Below, in pieces: positions 33,015-42,491 of a DNA stretch of 64,000 bases. Made by a program: the position numbers and the translations under genes. The stretch comes from Selaginella moellendorffii (lineage: Eukaryota; Streptophyta; Lycopodiopsida; Selaginellales; Selaginellaceae). The notes beneath the pieces are model-generated. The model worked only from the letters and a program-made list of their open reading frames with translations. It was not told where the DNA came from and made no database searches. Numbering within the stretch: position 1 is the stretch's first letter; the number at the start of each line of letters is the position of its first letter. The stretch lies in the NCBI RefSeq assembly GCF_000143415.4, contig NW_003314301.1, positions 287,300-351,299 on the forward strand, read 5' to 3'.

Positions 33015-34160
33015 CTAGCCATAGTGAAGCTTTGCAACTTTGAGAAGATACTCCAACAGGATGGCAGGCTTGCTGAAGAATGGGCTGTGATCGGAATGAA
33101 CATGCAAAACCCATTTCAGTGGATTGTACTTGATCATCAAATCCTGCAGCTTGGGTGAAATCAGCTTGTCTTGTGTTGTCTTCACGAAGTACCTCGGAAT
33201 TGATACATACTTCTCCCGTGAGAGCTCAGCACTGTGGTGCTTGAAAAGTGGGCGAGGTTTCAACAGCAACTTTGCTAAAATTACATCTTTGGATGGAGAA
33301 AGGTGGTAGAGCACGTCTTCTACTACGTAGAGCTTGAATGCCACAGCAACAGGGGTCTTTGATCCATTGGAGTAGAAGTACACTTTGCTGTTTTGTACCG
33401 CCATGTTGTTAGTAATAACCTGTAAGTTGACAGCAATTGAACACTTATAAGCATCCACTTTGCTGCTGCTCTTGATGTATCTATAGAACAGCTTTGGCAA
33501 AAAAAGAACAGAAATGAAATCAAGCAAGAGTTTTATATGAATTTAACAATATCAAAACAATATACCTGGTTGTAAACAAAAGTTCCGTTGGAGCCCCTTG
33601 GAAACATATTTGCAGCCACAAACATAGCAGCTGCAATTTGGTGAGGGTCCTTTCCATCACATAGGTGAGACTGTCACCTCCGAGACTGTGACCAACCAAG
33701 ATGATCTGCAGTAACAGTACTTGTTTTGGGTGAAGACCAGCAATAAAACATCAATATCAGGTTTGCAATGTTAGTTACCTTGTGGCCACGCGGCACCGAT
33801 CGGAGGCGGGCCGGAGTATTGCTCCAGGCTGGTCACAGACCGGCGATCAACTCCGTTGATCCCCGCGCTGGTCAAGTCAACGGCGCTGACCATGTGGCCT
33901 CGCTTCTGTAGTTGATGTACCAGCACCAAGCGCCGTGGCTTGCTCCATGAACAAGAACAAATGGGAACTGGCATTCTGCTGCTGACTTGCTTTTTGGATT
34001 TTTGATGCTGTGGAAGTACCAATTAGATTGCCGCCGTTGCAGAAGAATGATCCGAACAATCCAAAGAGTAGCAGCAACAACACTGCAGCCTGATGCATCT
34101 CCTTAGTGCACTCAACGAGATTCTCACCAAATTGGAGAAGCTGAACAAGCTGCTGCTTAC
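33015..34160 (-). pseudogene. Methylesterase (SABP2/MES-like) pseudogene, three exons
   Basis: Alpha/beta hydrolase of the plant methylesterase family, which de-esterifies methyl salicylate, methyl jasmonate or methyl-IAA. Exon 1 (34,098-33,780) has a signal peptide MHQAAVLLLLLFGLFGSFFC and the RGHMVSAVDLTSAGI block. Exon 2 (about 33,713-33,568) has the nucleophile elbow GHSLGG (33,676-33,693). Exon 3 (33,419-33,015) has the C-terminal half with TTQDKLIS and SDHSPFFSKP, carrying the likely catalytic Asp and His. Exon 1 is broken in the oxyanion HGxxHGAW region by a deletion and frame changes, and exon 2 lacks one base near 33,650. Exon 3 is intact. A full MES gene was the probable ancestor. 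Confidence 0.8.
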
Positions 34161-34162
34161 CC

Positions 34163-35095
34163 TTGAATCAAAGGGCAATTGCTACACCAAAAAAAGAGAT
34201 GTTGGAGCTGTCAACGTGGAAAGCAAGGGAGCAAACTGTAAGGCTTTTTCTTTCAATTTATGATAAAATATGGCAATTCCAATTTACCACGAGGGTCTCT
34301 TCAAGCTTAACAGCACAAGCTTGGTTAAGAGTATCTGCAATAGTAATGTTGTCCCCAAACATGGAAAGCGCATGGTTAGGCGTTTACTAGGCTAGGAACA
34401 AACGGTTGACACTCTTTCTAATAGTAAGAAGCTGCCAAGTCAGACCAAGTCACAGTTACCCAATGTCCAGGTCAACAGCCTCCTTGATGGGCGGGCAGGC
34501 CTGAATCGAGCTTCACCCTCGAGCAGCACACTCCATGGATCTAGCCACCAGCGGTGTCATCCATCCGGCATGGCCGCTCCAAGAGCTTTATACCAAGAAG
34601 TTGATCTATAATAATCTTGACTTTAATTTATCAAATTGAAAATAAATAAAAGAAAAGAAAATAAATTTGACAACTAAACTTGACCATATACCTTTTAAAA
34701 AATTCTAGATTATTCATTTCAATCAAAATACATTATTCATTTATAAATATTAATAAACAAAAAAACATAAGTGTACTTTGAAATTATGCTAGATAAACTG
34801 TATACTAGTTTAAGAGAAACAAACAAAAAACTTTGGTAAATAACGAATATACTAATCGAAATATAGTTTATCTCTGGTTTCTACTGCATCTTTTGTGAAA
34901 TCTGTAATTAAGGAACCTTCTAGACGTCAAACGTTCAAGTTGGTAAGACCAATAAATTGAGATGACTATATGGACAACGTGCACCGTATAAAACAACAAG
35001 ATTTCTCTCCAAGTATGTGGCTACGTGTGTAAGGTACAGAATACGGATCACACGGAAATAGAAAACGTGAAATATGATCTCTGATAGCTCTGATA
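34163..35095. other. Promoter region copy in the left arm
   Basis: Paralogous to 9,970-10,895. It lies between MES exon 1 and the MpaB start, showing the ancestral head-to-head pair. A TATA box is at 35,097-35,104. Confidence 0.6.
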
Positions 35096-35202
35096 GTATA
35101 AAAGACCCTTCTCCAGCCTCTGTTTCCTCAACCCACAGAGGAATAGAAAACATTCTCCAATCAAGTTGATCAGATTGATCAGACAGTTTTCACCATTTCG
35201 AA

Positions 35203-35553
35203 ATGGCTGCAATCGTGTTGATGATTCCGTTTCCCGTGATGGCTGCAGCATGGAAGATGGTGTGTATCCACAAGAGAGAAGAGAGGGCACGATTTCTAGC
35301 GTTGCTCCACCCCAGGTACATGTACTCAGTGAAATTCCCCTTCCTCTTGCAAAAGGCACTCGAGTTTGGCACAATCCACACGCTCGGCATCCCGGGGATC
35401 ATAAATTTGCTCTTCAAGACCAAGTATGGCTTCAAGGACCCACAGCAGCGTGCTGTCGAGGCCAACATTGTGGTGAGCGAGATGATCCACCACCATGTTG
35501 ACAGTGATCGTGGCTCATACGCAGTGAGCAGATTGAATGGAATCCATAACAAT
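35203..35553 (+). pseudogene. MpaB-like 5' fragment, left arm
   Basis: The first third of the MpaB-like gene (MAAIVLMIPFPVMAAAWKM to RLNGIHNN). It has an in-frame 24-bp loss compared with the unit copies (HPVRDAHKILWYMYS becomes HPRYMYS). It breaks at 35,553, where the sequence folds back into the inverted copy. It is clearly diverged from copies 1-3. Confidence 0.85.
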
Positions 35554-35559
35554 GGGGCT

Positions 35560-35961
35560 GACCACGTTGAGGCAGAGGGCGTAGGCGAATTGGTCGTTTG
35601 GGATCTTGAATTTGTTGTGGATTCCACTCAATCTTCTCACCGCATACGAGCTGTGATCACTGTCAACGTGGTGGTGGATCATCTTGCTCACCAGAATGTT
35701 GGTCTCGGCAGCACACTTCTGTGGATCCTTGAGGCCGTACTTGGTCTTGAAGAGCAGATTTGTGATCCCCAGGATGCCACGTGTGTGGATTGTGCCAAAC
35801 TCGAGCACCTTTTGCGAGAGGAAGGGGAATTCCACTGAGTACATGTACCTGGGGTGGAGCAACGCTAGAAATCGTGCCCTCTCTTCTCTCTTGCGGATAC
35901 ACACCATCTTCCATGCTGCAGCCAATATGAGAAACACAATCATCAACACGATTGCAGCCAT
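35560..35961 (-). pseudogene. MpaB-like 5' fragment, right arm
   Basis: Inverted partner of 35,203-35,553, extending slightly further (FKIPNDQFAYALCLNVVSPI). It shares the same 24-bp deletion, so both arms come from one already altered gene. Other substitutions differ between the arms. Confidence 0.85.
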
Positions 35962-36109
35962 GTTGAAATGGTGATGTTTATAAATTATAAATACAAGATT
36001 AATTTAAATAAATAATAACCATTAAATGGTAAAATATCCTAAAATATCCAAGCATATTTTAAATATATTCAAGTTAAACCAAAAAGCCTTACCTTTCCTC
36101 AACATCTCT

Positions 36110-36535
36110 TTTTTAAAATATATGATTGGTGTAGCAATTGCCCTTTGATTCAAGGGTATGCAGCAGCTTGCTCAGCTTTTCCAATTTGGTGAGAATCTTG
36201 TTGAGTGCACTAAGGAGATGCATCAGGCTGCAGTGTTGCTGCTTCTACTCTTTGGATTGTTCGGATCATTCGTCTGCAACAGTGGCAATCTAATTGGTAC
36301 TTCCACAGCATCAACAATCCAAACAGCAAGTCAGCAGCAGAATGCCAGTTCCCATTTTGTTTTTGTTCATGGAGCAGGCCACGGCCACGGTGCTCGTACA
36401 AGGTAATCGATCAACTACAGAAGCGAGGCCACATGGTCAGCGCCGTTGACTTGACCAGCGCGGGGATCAACGGAGTTGATCGCCGGTCTGTGACCAGCCT
36501 GGAGCAATACTCCGGCCCGCCTCCGATCGGGCTAT
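36110..36535 (+). pseudogene. MES exon 1 fragment, right arm
   Basis: Leader, signal peptide (MHQAAVLLLLLFGLFGSF), then ASSHFVFVHGAGHGHGARTR with a frame disruption where the family has HGAWCWY, and then the RGHMVSAVDLTSAGI block to GPPPIG. It ends abruptly at 36,529 in a 23-bp sequence that also occurs in the dispersed repeat at 22,656-22,678. Confidence 0.75.
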
Positions 36536-36552
36536 TTTATCCCCATTTATCC

Positions 36553-36660
36553 TTCCATGGCCATAGCAAACCTCCATTAGGAAAGCATGCCCGTCACGTT
36601 GGCCATGCGTGGTCATGTTCTATGTCCACCAGTGGGTACAACTGCTCGCCCGGCATCTGA
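36553..36660 (-). pseudogene. PABP MLLE fragment, right arm
   Basis: MPGEQLYPLVDIEHDHAWPT in the inverse orientation to 32,784-32,960. About 32 bp of the later part are missing relative to the left arm. Confidence 0.7.
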
Positions 36661-36799
36661 AATGAATAAAACCTGTTGTTAATAATCTTTGATGGAAACA
36701 AAAGAATCTATTCTAATGTGGACATTTGAAGTTGCCCCTACTTCAATTGGCACAGGAATCATTCAGGGAGCACCACTAGTTCTAATAGTTAGGTTCCCA

Positions 36800-37850
36800 C
36801 CACACAAAATCACTATCATCACTTCCATAACTCATTACAAAAGAAAAGATTTTTTTATCTTTGGCTAAAAAATCTATTTGATTTTTTTCCTCAATATGTT
36901 TTAGCTAAATTTCTGTTTTATCATGTATGAAATACATTTTTAATTTTAATTTTAACTTTAATTTTAAAATTATAAATCTCAAAAATATTTTTAATGTATT
37001 ATATATATAAAAATATTAAAAATAGGTCTAGTTTAAAGGAAGACACTCACAGTAATTCTCATTAAGTTAATAGATTGTTTATTTATTTTAAATTTCAAAT
37101 TTTAAATTAAATATTAGTTAAGTTCATAAGTTTTATTTGAGTTTTACTTTCTTCACTTCTTTACTAATATTGGATAATAGCGTAAATTTTATTGAAGAAA
37201 ACTCCCACATAAAATTTCATAGATACCTTTTTAAATAATAAATAATTTATTACATACTATTTTATTAAAAGTCTAGTATAAATCATTAATATTTATAAAA
37301 TATTAAATTTAAGAATTTTATATAATGACATTATTTTTTCTTTACTTTTTGGTGGAAGGGATTCAATATTTCAAAATTTATGACAACATTAAAAAATATA
37401 TGTACACTCAAATGAAAACTATTTACACTATAAAGTGCAATAATAATAGAATACATATATATTTAATTTATATAATATAATATTTTTATTAAGTAATGAT
37501 CAACACTTCTAAATGACACAATATCATGACTTATGCAAACCTCAGCATTATAATTTATTTTTTGTATAATTAATTTATTTATTATTTAGAAAATTTTATC
37601 ATATTAATTAATGTTTTTAATTATATTAAAAATAATATTTTGTAAGAATTATGATTACAACTCAATTACTATTTACAATTTTTGTAACATTGAGTATTGT
37701 ATACATTTGTTTTTTTAATATCCAACTTTTTTATATCAATACTATAAATTTTCAAAAAATCATAATTTTTTCTAAGTATGTAATATAACTTTTAACATTA
37801 TCTTAAAATTTTATAAATTAAAGGAACATTTCTAAAATTTTGCATAAATC
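36800..37850. repeat. AT-rich tail, right arm
   Basis: Diverged reverse complement of 31,555-32,590 plus 27,070-27,109. No gene. Confidence 0.7.
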
Positions 37851-37854
37851 AACA

Positions 37855-38150
37855 GCATACCTCTTACAATCTAGGGATATTTGCTACTTCCCAGGAAAAT
37901 TTTTATTCCAAGTCTCTTTAAGACCACTTAAAACTATTTTGTTTAACAATTTCTTTACTTTGCGACCCACCCTAGGTGCACTTCTCCTTTTGGGATACCT
38001 TCTTCAAATTTTATAGAACTTAATTAGAACATATTATATTTCTCCTTCTTATTCTTTAATACTTGTACATATTCATAAAATGTAGCCACTAGTACATAGT
38101 GTTGTATAGTGTGAAATGATTTTTGTGGCTAAATTTTTATTATGTAAGCA
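37855..38150. other. Intergenic, with a short relic of the unit centre
   Basis: 37,861-37,935 resembles the sequence at 21,030-21,090 and 5,380-5,420 of the amplified region. Otherwise nothing is recognised. Confidence 0.4.
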
Positions 38151-38960
38151 TATAAAATGGCATAACATGTTTTGAGCCCTAAGAGACTTCAAATATATGT
38201 GAGTTTAAATTTCTTAAACACATATCTTTAAACGTGACTGTTTTTTTCAAGCCATGGGCATGCTTGCCACATTTGCATTATTTTATACACATCCTCATCA
38301 GGTAAGAATTCTTAATGCACCAGCTCATGCAAAATCCAAGTCAGTGAGTAAGGAGCCAAGTGAGAAGAAATCCTGCTGGCCCTAAAGGGAACTCTTGCTG
38401 GCCTACTTGCTCTATGAGACATCAAGTAGCAATTCAATCAAGCTAAGTGTCCACTTGCCGGCTGCTGTCGACTAATTTGGCAATACTATTGCTGCTTCAT
38501 TAGGGCTCCTGACATTGTGGAGAGCACACAGTGCTCAAGCTCTTCACCAAGAATGAGGGTTTGATCCAAGGGAGTAGAATTGCAGCAGTAGTAGGAGGCA
38601 GGCCTTCGATGAGATTATCAGCAGATTGAAGCATTGTATGACGTGCTGGGCTCTAGCTGTTGGGTAGCATGTTTGACACGATTTAGCAATCAACATAGCA
38701 TCTGAAAGCAACATAGTAACATAGAGATTCTCTACTATGTTCTTGGGAAGTTTGGGGAGGCTCATGAGGGTGGGTGGATCACCTGATCAGGCTTGTTTCG
38801 TGCTTTGCATGTTTTGTACAAGTTCACATACTTGCACACGTGGCATCAAATGTCTTGCCAATATTATAATGCATATAATCATGTTTTAATTGCTATATTA
38901 AAAATTAATTCTTAAAACTTATGAACCAAAACTTCCATTGGATTTGTATATTTGTTTCCA
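38150..38960 (+). repeat. Dispersed repeat, copy 1
   Basis: Alignable in the same orientation with 51,700-52,500. Shared words include CTCTTCACCAAGAA, GGGAGTAGAAT and ATATTATAAT. It is strongly diverged. No coding capacity seen. Confidence 0.5.
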
Positions 38961-39330
38961 ATCTAAATTTATATGGCACTTAACACTGAATTAAAATATG
39001 AAAAGCTTATATGTCCACTTTGATGGATAGCATAACGAACCTTGTATTTGGCTTCGAGTCTAGTCTGTAGAAAGACTTACACCAAGAAGTAACTATTCCC
39101 CTTGAGGCAGTGTCATTGCAATCTTGCTCCGAGAAGAAACCATTTCGAGATCCAGACTCTGATTTGTGTGAGGACTGTATTTCAAGAGTCTGACCATATA
39201 AGCTGGATCTTCTTTTTGTCTCCAGGATTGGATGTTGCTTGAGATGTGAGCTGCACTGTTCCTATATTGACTATCGACGAAGCTTTGGACATGTATGTCA
39301 TGACCACGAGAATGCATGTTAGATATATAT
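38960..39330. other. Intergenic, no gene seen
   Basis: No supported feature. Confidence 0.4.
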
Positions 39331-39336
39331 ATACAT

Positions 39337-39423
39337 CATTCTTGGATGTCAAGAATTCACTGAAAGTGTGCAAACATATATATGTTTGCACCCTTTCAGG
39401 TGAATTCTTGACATCCAAGAATG
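39337..39423. other. Near-perfect 44-bp inverted repeat (hairpin)
   Basis: Two arms of about 44 nt (CATTCTTGGATGTCAAGAAT ... and its complement) meet with almost no loop at ATATATAT around 39,379. There is only one substitution and one single-base bulge between the arms. It could be a foldback element, a cruciform or a small-RNA hairpin. Confidence 0.85.
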
Positions 39424-39471
39424 ACTACATACAGGTATATTCGAGTGTATTCTAGTTGATTAACATATATT

Positions 39472-39545
39472 TCACTGCTAGTCTAGTGGAATAGCTCCCT
39501 GCCACAAAACAGACCCGGGTTCAATTTGGAAACGCTATGTTGTTT
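39472..39545 (+). pseudogene. tRNA-Gly(GCC)-like relic or SINE head
   Basis: GTCTAGTGG, AATAG, CCCTGCCAC, then CAGACCCGGGTTCAAT follow in the order and spacing of plant tRNA-Gly(GCC), including the GCC anticodon context CTGCCAC. The D-loop is shortened and the 3' half of the T-arm and the acceptor stem do not pair, so it is not a working tRNA. Confidence 0.6.
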
Positions 39546-40029
39546 AGTCCTACAGCAGTTTTGTTGTCCTGCTGACACATTGTGTGCAACCTTGTTTGAC
39601 ACACAGAGTTCACAGTTTTTACCATCCTGCAATTTCTGACACATGTTATATGATGTGGATTAGTGAGTCTCAGTGCAAATATCTACCATTTGGCCAGCTG
39701 CTGAGCTTCCCATTTCTTTGAAGTTGAGACAAGAATGACATGTCCTCACGCTACAAAGTAAACGACATTAAACAATACGACATAAACTATGTGCTCGGGA
39801 TTTGTCAAGTGTGATCACTCCTCCCATCCTTGCAAGAAGTCTTCACATTTGTCGAGCCATGAGACCACAATGCAATGGATGCAAATGAAAACTCCCCCAG
39901 CAACTATTAAGTGCTTGGCAACTATTAAAGTGCTTGGCAAAAAGCCTTTTACTAAGTTAGTCACAATCAACAATTCGCCTTCCATCACACGCAAGGGTTT
40001 TAAGTATATTCTGTAATTTAGGGTTTATA

Positions 40030-40086
40030 CGGCATTGACAAGGTCTTTTTTCACGCGCTTTTAACTCCTTGATCTTGTCAATGCCG
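40030..40086. promoter_or_regulatory. Inverted repeat upstream of the metalloproteinase gene
   Basis: CGGCATTGACAAG (40,030-40,042) and its exact complement (40,074-40,086), with the pairing extending to 16 of 16 positions with one mismatch, around a loop of about 25-31 nt. The outer edge is 90 bp from the ATG at 40,176, in the promoter or 5' UTR. No TATA box is obvious. Confidence 0.6.
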
Positions 40087-40175
40087 GACACTAGACACGA
40101 CGCGAGGCAAAGTCTGACCCCCCGGGCACTGCTTAAATCTCTCAATCCCTAATCTTCCTGGAAAGAAGAAGAACC

Positions 40176-41261
40176 ATGGCAAATCGAGTGTTCTTCCTCG
40201 CATTCTTCCACTTCGCAATCATTGTGGGCTTCTCCTCGGGGCTCGACACCGCCATTCTAGCCGATCTTCCCACCAGCAATCTCGCCGGGGCGTGGGCGGA
40301 TCTCCTCTCGCTCGTCGACGCACACAAGGGCGATTCCAAGCCCGCGATCCAGAAGCTCAAATCTTACTTCGTGGATTTCGGCTACCTCGGCAACTCCACT
40401 CTCACTGCCGATCTCTCCTTCGATGACGCGCTAGAGGCCGCCGTGAGGCTCTACCAGCAGAATTTCCACCTCCCGGTCACCGGGAACCTCGATTCCGCCA
40501 CAATAGCCCAGCTCGTCACGCCCAGATGCGGTGGAATCGACGTGGATCCCAGCGGCGTCTCGCAAATGCTCCAGAATCTCACCCATCCCGGCACTTCCCA
40601 TTTCGTCAAGCACTACTCCTTCTTCCCAGGAACGCCCAGATGGGTCTCCAAGCGATCGCTCACTTACGCATTCGATCAATCCACGACGTCGCTGGCCTCT
40701 GGAATCCCCCTGAATTCTCTCCGGACGGCCTTTAGCAGGGGATTCCAGCGCTGGGCGAACATCGTCCCTCTCACATTCACAGAGACCTCGTCGATCTCCT
40801 CCGCGGACATCGTCATCGCGTTCGCGGGCTTCGATCACGGCGACCGGCATCCATTCGATGGGCAAATGGGCGTTCTAGCTCACGCATTCGCTCCCGAGGA
40901 TGGGCGATTCCACCTCGACTCCTCCGAGTCCTGGAGCGTCAATGTTCGATCCGCGACGTCGCTGGCCGCGATCGATCTGGAATCCGTGGTGACCCACGAG
41001 ATTGGACACCTGATCGGGCTGGGCCACTCGGGCGATTCCGCGGCGATCATGTTTCCCAGCATCGCTCCTCGGCAGATCAAGACAGCGTTTGGACAGGACG
41101 ATATCGACGGCGCACAGGCGCTGTACGGAGCCAATCCAAACTTCGTGCCGGGCTCGACCACCGGTACGGACTCAAACGTCCAGAGTTCGAGCTCGTGGAA
41201 GGCCACGTTTTCTTGTTGGCATTTGCTTGTCCTCCTTGTCCTTGCCAAGATTCTTTTATAG
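40176..41261 (+). CDS. Matrix metalloproteinase (plant matrixin, M10A)
   Basis: Intronless, 361 residues. A zinc endopeptidase of the plant extracellular matrix. Signal peptide 1-22. Prodomain with the peptidoglycan-binding-like helix bundle (about 35-115) and the cysteine switch PRCGGIDV (117-124). Catalytic domain about 150-320 with the zinc site HEIGHLIGLGHS (274-285), the Met-turn methionine near 292, and the structural-metal region FDHGDRHPFDG (219-229). The C-terminus (about 345-361) is hydrophobic after a Ser-rich linker, fitting a GPI-anchor signal as in Arabidopsis MMPs. Lack of introns is normal for plant MMP genes. The start is supported by the signal peptide. Confidence 0.93.
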   Translation: MANRVFFLAFFHFAIIVGFSSGLDTAILADLPTSNLAGAWADLLSLVDAHKGDSKPAIQKLKSYFVDFGYLGNSTLTADLSFDDALEAAVRLYQQNFHLPVTGNLDSATIAQLVTPRCGGIDVDPSGVSQMLQNLTHPGTSHFVKHYSFFPGTPRWVSKRSLTYAFDQSTTSLASGIPLNSLRTAFSRGFQRWANIVPLTFTETSSISSADIVIAFAGFDHGDRHPFDGQMGVLAHAFAPEDGRFHLDSSESWSVNVRSATSLAAIDLESVVTHEIGHLIGLGHSGDSAAIMFPSIAPRQIKTAFGQDDIDGAQALYGANPNFVPGSTTGTDSNVQSSSSWKATFSCWHLLVLLVLAKILL

Positions 41262-41287
41262 CAATAGAAAGATTCTTTCCGGGTTTG

Positions 41288-42490
41288 ATGATTCTAGGGC
41301 TCCTCCCACCGGTAGAGCGCCTTCTCGGGGTGGCGATTCCTTGCGCCGGCGCTGCCGCCGGATTCAATGCGGCATTGCTAGCATGGCAGGTGCGATCGCT
41401 GCTGCGAGCTGTGAATCGGGAAATTTATCGGGGATTTCTTGCGGATTTCTAGTGTGCAGGGAAGGCATTCCGGGTTTCTTGCGCTACCCCTGTTGCCGGA
41501 TCGCTGCTGGGAGGCGTGGCGGTGGCATCGGCCTCGGTTCTCGCAGCTCAGGTTCTCGTTAATCAATTTCAGTCATAGATTTCTTTGATTCTTAGAGCTC
41601 TCTTTGCAACGCAGGTAGCGTTTGCGCTGGAATCTATTGTAGAAGAGGGCAATGGCAAGAGCCGGAAGAGGAAATTGCCGAGTGTTGGCGATCTAGTTCT
41701 TCATGCGGCAGTGGGCATGGTTTTGTTTAAGGTTTGCTTGGAAATTTTCATAGACTAGACAATGTAGCCTACTGTTCATACAGATACTTGGCGGGCACTA
41801 CAGGAATGTGATGCCAAGTAGCTTAAGCCATCCTGGAGCACTCTCACGATACTCAGTGCCTGGTCAGTTTGCCTCCTTTGATTTTTTCTCTCTGTCCCTC
41901 TCGTGCTGATTATTCTTTGGTCAGCTAGAGGATCAAGGTACGCAGGCGATGTAGAAGCACAGCTCGTAAGAGACTTGTTTAGCAAGTATGGTTGTCATCA
42001 CTGTGGAAGCTACAAAGGGACCAGGTACTCTCAATTTCCCTGGAGCTGACATTCACTCGTGAATTATTTTCTTAGCATAGCAGATCATATGCCACCCAAC
42101 GTCGTGATGAAGAACAAGGTCGCCGAGAAACTGAGAATACTGAAAAAATTCAACTTTTCACTTGCCAAGCATGTATTCAACATGGTCCATAAGCTCGAGT
42201 TGCAACGGTTCTACCCGCAGTGCGAAGCGTGTATGAGAAAGCAGGGTGGAGCTTTAAGGCAAGGCAAAAACGAGCTCGTCTACCATTTTAGAGTTGGCTT
42301 CCCAGAGGTAAATAAGTATTTCAACGCCACAAAGAATTATTTTTGTGTTTTTTGTTGCAGCCTCCATATCTCACAGGTTTTTTTCTCAGTGCTCTCAAGC
42401 TAGAGGACAATAACCAGGTAGAAACCTCACGAAAAATTGGCGACAGTTTACTCATCCATGGTTTAAATACAGGGTACAGACAAAAAATGA
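41288..42490 (+). CDS. Conserved uncharacterised membrane protein with CxxC and DHMPPN
   Basis: Eight exons join in frame to 263 residues: 41,288-41,389; 41,465-41,551; 41,615-41,731; 41,784-41,862; 41,925-42,024; 42,076-42,307; 42,361-42,417; 42,473-42,490. All introns are GT-AG and about 50-75 bp. The N-terminal half has two or three hydrophobic segments (AIPCAGAAAGFNAALLAWQ; AGSLLGGVAVASASVLAAQ). The C-terminal half has LFSKYGCHHCG, then ADHMPPN and FYPQCEACMRKQGG, which look like a metal or nuclease-like Cys/His site. I recall such DHMPPN proteins as conserved but unnamed. It starts 26 bp after the metalloproteinase stop and ends 1 bp from the next gene. Confidence 0.7.
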
Positions 42491-42491
42491 A

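Larger units (their letters stand above)
27070..35553 (+). repeat. Left arm of 4-kb inverted duplication (interrupted)
   Basis: Outward from the centre near 35,556 the arm holds an MpaB 5' fragment, about 1 kb of promoter region, a MES pseudogene, a PABP MLLE fragment and about 1 kb of very AT-rich DNA. After removing the LTR element 27,110-31,549 the AT-rich part continues into 27,070-27,109 and still matches the far end of the right arm. The arms are diverged, more so in the AT-rich tail. Confidence 0.75.
35560..37850 (-). repeat. Right arm of the 4-kb inverted duplication
   Basis: Same order outward as the left arm, but shorter. The promoter region is reduced to about 150 bp with a MITE-like block (35,970-36,080), MES exons 2-3 are lost, the PABP piece is shortened, and the AT-rich tail runs to about 37,850. 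Confidence 0.75.

Noticed and set aside
33015-33527. Treating the 170-codon methylesterase C-terminal frame as a gene
   Set aside because: It starts inside an intron. It is exon 3 of a methylesterase whose exons 1 and 2 are broken.
40431-40865. Antisense frame within the metalloproteinase gene
   Set aside because: The plus strand carries the full matrixin with cysteine switch and zinc site, so the antisense frame is incidental.
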